Below are positions 4,816 through 7,811 of a stretch of DNA of 7,811 nucleotides, piece by piece (position 1 is the stretch's first letter; each line of letters starts with the position of its first letter). The translations under genes were made by a program, and so were the position numbers. Below the pieces are notes generated by a model. The model saw nothing but the letters and a program-made list of their open reading frames with translations, was not told the DNA's origin and made no database searches. The stretch comes from Myroides sp. (GTDB lineage Bacteria > Bacteroidota > Bacteroidia > Flavobacteriales > Flavobacteriaceae). The DNA lies in NCBI GenBank assembly GCA_018384465.1, contig JAHAYQ010000035.1, positions 1 to 7,811 of the forward strand. Direction: 5' to 3'.

Positions 4816-7809
4816 TTAAAAATTAAGAGAAAATCCCAATGCCACGGTACGCATTGCAGGCAGATAACCACCTGCCGTTTCGGGATCGCCCCATTGGTAG
4901 TTAGTTAATGTTATCAAATTAAATCCTTGGAGGTAAATTGTCTGGGAAGTACTTTTTAGCCATTTACCATTTAAACTGTATTGGAGCTGGAGTGATTTCA
5001 ATCGAACATACGAACCGTTAGAAACAACCGCATCACTGTTTCTGAAATAATCAGCTGCCTGCAACGCCCTGTTGTTTGATCCGGATGTAGGTGCCTGATA
5101 AGATGCGTCTGGATTACCTGTTGAAAAATAATCGGTATGCGCTGTTGTTTTGTTAGACATAATGCCCAGATAAGAAGAAGTATAATCAAAATTATTCACT
5201 GTTTGGTTTACCCACTGTATCAAAAAATCTAATGACCAATTTTTATACGAAAAACGGTTGCTTACACCACCATAGCTTCTTACCCCGACATTCACAACCT
5301 GCTGACGATCAAGCTGACTAATAACACCGTCACCATTCATATCTTCTACAGTGTACAAACCTGTCTTGGGGTCGATCCCCGTAAAACGATATACTTTACG
5401 AATTGTGGTAGGTTGACCAATTACATATCTGCTGGCATAGGTTGATTCTTCCAGATTTGGAAAATCCATCAGCCTGCTTCTAGGAATACTAAAATTTATA
5501 TTCATATTCCATTTAAAATCCTTTCTATCTATATTCAATGTTCGAAGTGTAAATTCCCAACCTGAATTTTCAACGGTAGCATCAAGGTTCGCTTGTACGC
5601 TGGTAAAACCGGTTGTTCCGGGAAGTGGAAGACCTACCAGTTGGTTTGACGATCGGTTGCGATACCATGCTACTGTAGGAGCTATCCTACCATTAAAAAA
5701 TTCCAACTCTAAAGCGGCTTCCAACTTCTTGTTGGTTTCCCAACTAAAATCGGGATTATAAAGACGTAGAGGCTCCAACCCCGGAATACCATCATATTTA
5801 TATGCGTTTAACCCATACGTATTCAGATACTGGTAGTCACCTATCAAGTCACTACCAGCAATACCGTAGCTAGCACGTAGTTTACCAAAGCTTAACCACG
5901 AGCTTTTCTCCAATACTTCTTCGCGGCTGAAGAGCCATGCAGCACCAATCGCTCCGAAATTGGCAAAACGGTTGTTGGCACCAAAACGGCTTGAACCATC
6001 GCGTCTTCCAGTAAGGTTTATAATGTATTTTTGATCTAGTGAATAGTTTAATCTGCCGAATAATGCCGTGTAGCGGTACATGGTTTCATTATCGTACATT
6101 ACGTTCTGAATTGCTGCGTTTGCACGGTTCCTGATAAAATCGTTAGAAGTAAAGTTTCCAGCCTGCATACTGAAACCTTGTTGGTCACGGTTTTCAAATG
6201 TAGCTCCCAGTAATACATCCACATGATGCCTTTCTTTTTTTAGCCACCAGTTGACCTTAGGTTCAACGATCCAACCTTCTCTTTTCATGGTAGAATTTGT
6301 CATTGCAGAATGTTCGCTGGTAGCATTCAATGCGGGACTGTAAATTGTTGAGGGTACGGTAACGGTTTCATCGGTAAAAGAATTAGTAAGACCCGCACTC
6401 ATACTGAACTTCAAGTTATGTAATGCTTGAAAATCAATATTGAACTGCATTGATAAATTTTCCGTATTTGAAAAATATTTAGATTCCAATTTTGCTAACG
6501 GATTTTCGAACGTATTGTTTTCCCAATTCAGTTTTCCATCATCATCATAAAGTGCCGGTGCATTTGGAGGAGTAAATATCTGTGCGGTAAAGTCGGTTGC
6601 CATCATAGTGTTGCGCTGACTACTTTTCTGAATATTGCTTTGAACCGTAAATCGTTCATCTTTTGAACGATGGTTTACATTCAGCATAAAATTTGTACGC
6701 TTATACCCAAAATTTCCCGGAAAAACTGTTCCATCATTACGATGGGCAGCACTTATAAGATAAGATGTCTGACCTGATCCGCCACCAATAGAAAACTGCG
6801 TATTCTGTGAAACCGCCTTGCCTCCAATAAATTCTTTCTGCCAATCGGTATAACGATCAGCATCCCACGTACCGTTTATATCATAGGCATTAGCAGGCAG
6901 TTCCGTAATACCGTCATTTAGATATCCATCACGACGCATTTGAAGGTATTGCGGGGTATTCATCAAGTCCATGAACTTTGAAACAGTACTGACCGAAGTT
7001 GTGGATTGAAGAGAAAATGTTGTCTTATCCGAACTACCTTTTTTAGTTGTGATAAGTACTACCCCGTTTGACCCACGCGAACCGTAAATGGCCGTAGCAT
7101 CGGCATCTTTCAACACTTCGATGCTTTCAATATCATTGGGGTTGATACTATTAAGGGGACTTACATTTCCTGATGGAAAAAGCGTTACAGAAATATTAAT
7201 ATCCGAAGCTGACTGTGAGACATAAGGTACACCATCAACGATATACAGGGGCGCATTTCCCTCGGTACGCAAACTGTTGCGCCCCCTGATCTGTATATCG
7301 AAGCCGCCGCCGGGGGTACCGCTGCTCTGCGTAATGTTCACCCCTGCCATACGTCCTTGCATTGCGGCCAGCGGGTTGGCAACTGGTTGTTGGCCAATTT
7401 CCTTACTGGTTATTTTAGAGATGCTTCCCGTTCGTTCTTTGTCGGTTACCGTGTAATAACCTGCATTAATTACGAGTTCTTCCAATGTGTCGTCATCGGT
7501 TTGCATGGTTACGTTGAGTACGTTTGTGGAAGCTTTCAGGTGTTGGGTTTTAAACCCTAGATACTCAAACGTGATGGTAGCATTTGGTATAACACTTAAG
7601 GTATAAAAGCCTTGTTCATTGGTTTGGGTACCATTGTCGGTATCTTTCTGCCACACGGTTACGCCCTCTAAAGGGGTACCGTCGGCAGTTTTAACCACGC
7701 CGCTAAGAACGCTGTGTTCTTGGGCGTATACTTTGTAGTTGCTAAATAATAGTAGTAGCAACACCCACATAAGGGGTACAGCAAGTGCTGCAAAAGTAAT
7801 TTTTTTCAT
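4816..7809 (-). CDS. SusC/RagA family TonB-dependent outer-membrane transporter
   Basis: A complete 997-residue protein. The ATG lies two bases from the window edge, but the KK plus hydrophobic signal peptide (cleavage after VYA, 29, or AQ, 30) supports this start. Residues about 34-103 form the carboxypeptidase-regulatory-like N-terminal extension (SGVVKTADGTPLEGV, then EQGFYTL). Residues 108-121 (DTLEELVINAGYYT) precede the plug and may hold the TonB box. The plug (about 125-257) has LAAMQGRMAGVNI, IQIRGRNSL, PLYIVDGVPY, DIESIEVLKDADATAIYGSR and GVVLITTKKG, the hallmark SusC motifs. The remainder is the 22-stranded-type barrel, with a DxNxDG loop (DMNGDGVISQLD, 823-834) often seen in SusC, and it ends in Phe (GFSLNF), as barrel proteins do for outer-membrane insertion. 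There is no STN domain, so signalling through an anti-sigma factor is unlikely. It is the first gene of the susC-susD-S9 cluster; its promoter lies outside the window. The likely cargo is an oligopeptide, inferred from the downstream peptidase. Confidence 0.95.
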   Translation of the reverse strand: MKKITFAALAVPLMWVLLLLLFSNYKVYAQEHSVLSGVVKTADGTPLEGVTVWQKDTDNGTQTNEQGFYTLSVIPNATITFEYLGFKTQHLKASTNVLNVTMQTDDDTLEELVINAGYYTVTDKERTGSISKITSKEIGQQPVANPLAAMQGRMAGVNITQSSGTPGGGFDIQIRGRNSLRTEGNAPLYIVDGVPYVSQSASDINISVTLFPSGNVSPLNSINPNDIESIEVLKDADATAIYGSRGSNGVVLITTKKGSSDKTTFSLQSTTSVSTVSKFMDLMNTPQYLQMRRDGYLNDGITELPANAYDINGTWDADRYTDWQKEFIGGKAVSQNTQFSIGGGSGQTSYLISAAHRNDGTVFPGNFGYKRTNFMLNVNHRSKDERFTVQSNIQKSSQRNTMMATDFTAQIFTPPNAPALYDDDGKLNWENNTFENPLAKLESKYFSNTENLSMQFNIDFQALHNLKFSMSAGLTNSFTDETVTVPSTIYSPALNATSEHSAMTNSTMKREGWIVEPKVNWWLKKERHHVDVLLGATFENRDQQGFSMQAGNFTSNDFIRNRANAAIQNVMYDNETMYRYTALFGRLNYSLDQKYIINLTGRRDGSSRFGANNRFANFGAIGAAWLFSREEVLEKSSWLSFGKLRASYGIAGSDLIGDYQYLNTYGLNAYKYDGIPGLEPLRLYNPDFSWETNKKLEAALELEFFNGRIAPTVAWYRNRSSNQLVGLPLPGTTGFTSVQANLDATVENSGWEFTLRTLNIDRKDFKWNMNINFSIPRSRLMDFPNLEESTYASRYVIGQPTTIRKVYRFTGIDPKTGLYTVEDMNGDGVISQLDRQQVVNVGVRSYGGVSNRFSYKNWSLDFLIQWVNQTVNNFDYTSSYLGIMSNKTTAHTDYFSTGNPDASYQAPTSGSNNRALQAADYFRNSDAVVSNGSYVRLKSLQLQYSLNGKWLKSTSQTIYLQGFNLITLTNYQWGDPETAGGYLPAMRTVALGFSLNF

Positions 7810-7811
7810 AC

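Noticed and set aside
4998..5189. 63-codon frame on the minus strand
   Set aside because: It overlaps the susC-like gene in another frame and has no signal or domain.
7357..7560. 67-codon + strand frame
   Set aside because: It is antisense to the SusC plug and N-terminal extension, where the sense frame is strongly conserved.
7313..7780. Recurring GGGGTAC words in the 5' part of the susC-like gene
   Set aside because: They are irregularly spaced, lie in coding sequence and reflect ordinary Gly/Val/Pro codons; no repeat unit could be defined.
1..7811. Mobile elements, CRISPR arrays, tRNA or rRNA genes
   Set aside because: No transposase or integrase motifs, no regularly spaced direct repeats and no RNA-gene consensus were seen on either strand.

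Overview
The window looks like chromosomal DNA from a Bacteroidota species, most likely of the Sphingobacteriia or Flavobacteriia type. The evidence is a SusC/SusD outer-membrane pair of the subfamily carrying an NAGYYTV segment before the plug, a DUF6520-like small exported protein, A/T-rich leaders without Shine-Dalgarno sequences, and moderate-to-low GC. Genus cannot be decided from the sequence alone.

The left part (1-943) is transcribed rightwards. It holds the 3' end of a gene for a beta-rich, probably propeller-like protein of unknown function. After a 75-nt spacer with a perfect 14-bp palindrome comes a 97-residue exported protein with four cysteines (DUF6520-like). A perfect 22-bp palindrome sits just after that stop codon and probably terminates transcription from both sides.

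The rest (950-7809) is one tight leftward cluster, in transcription order susC-like, susD-like, S9 serine peptidase, with gaps of 15 and 11 nt. The SusC-like TonB-dependent barrel and its SusD-like lipoprotein lid should form a SusCD importer in the outer membrane. The exported S9 peptidase keeps a full Ser/Asp/His triad. Together they read as a peptide-uptake module: SusCD binds and imports an oligopeptide and the peptidase trims it, probably in the periplasm. No glycoside hydrolase, sigma/anti-sigma pair or two-component regulator is visible, and the SusC lacks an STN signalling domain, so a classical glycan locus is less likely.

No RNA genes, CRISPR arrays, transposases, integrases or attachment sites were recognised, and no gene-free stretch reaches 300 bases. 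The least ordinary points are the pairing of a cysteine-bearing small exported protein with a neighbouring peptide importer/peptidase module, a sharply GC-richer block in the SusC plug region, a T9 tract at the start of the peptidase gene, and the palindromes around the DUF6520-like gene.
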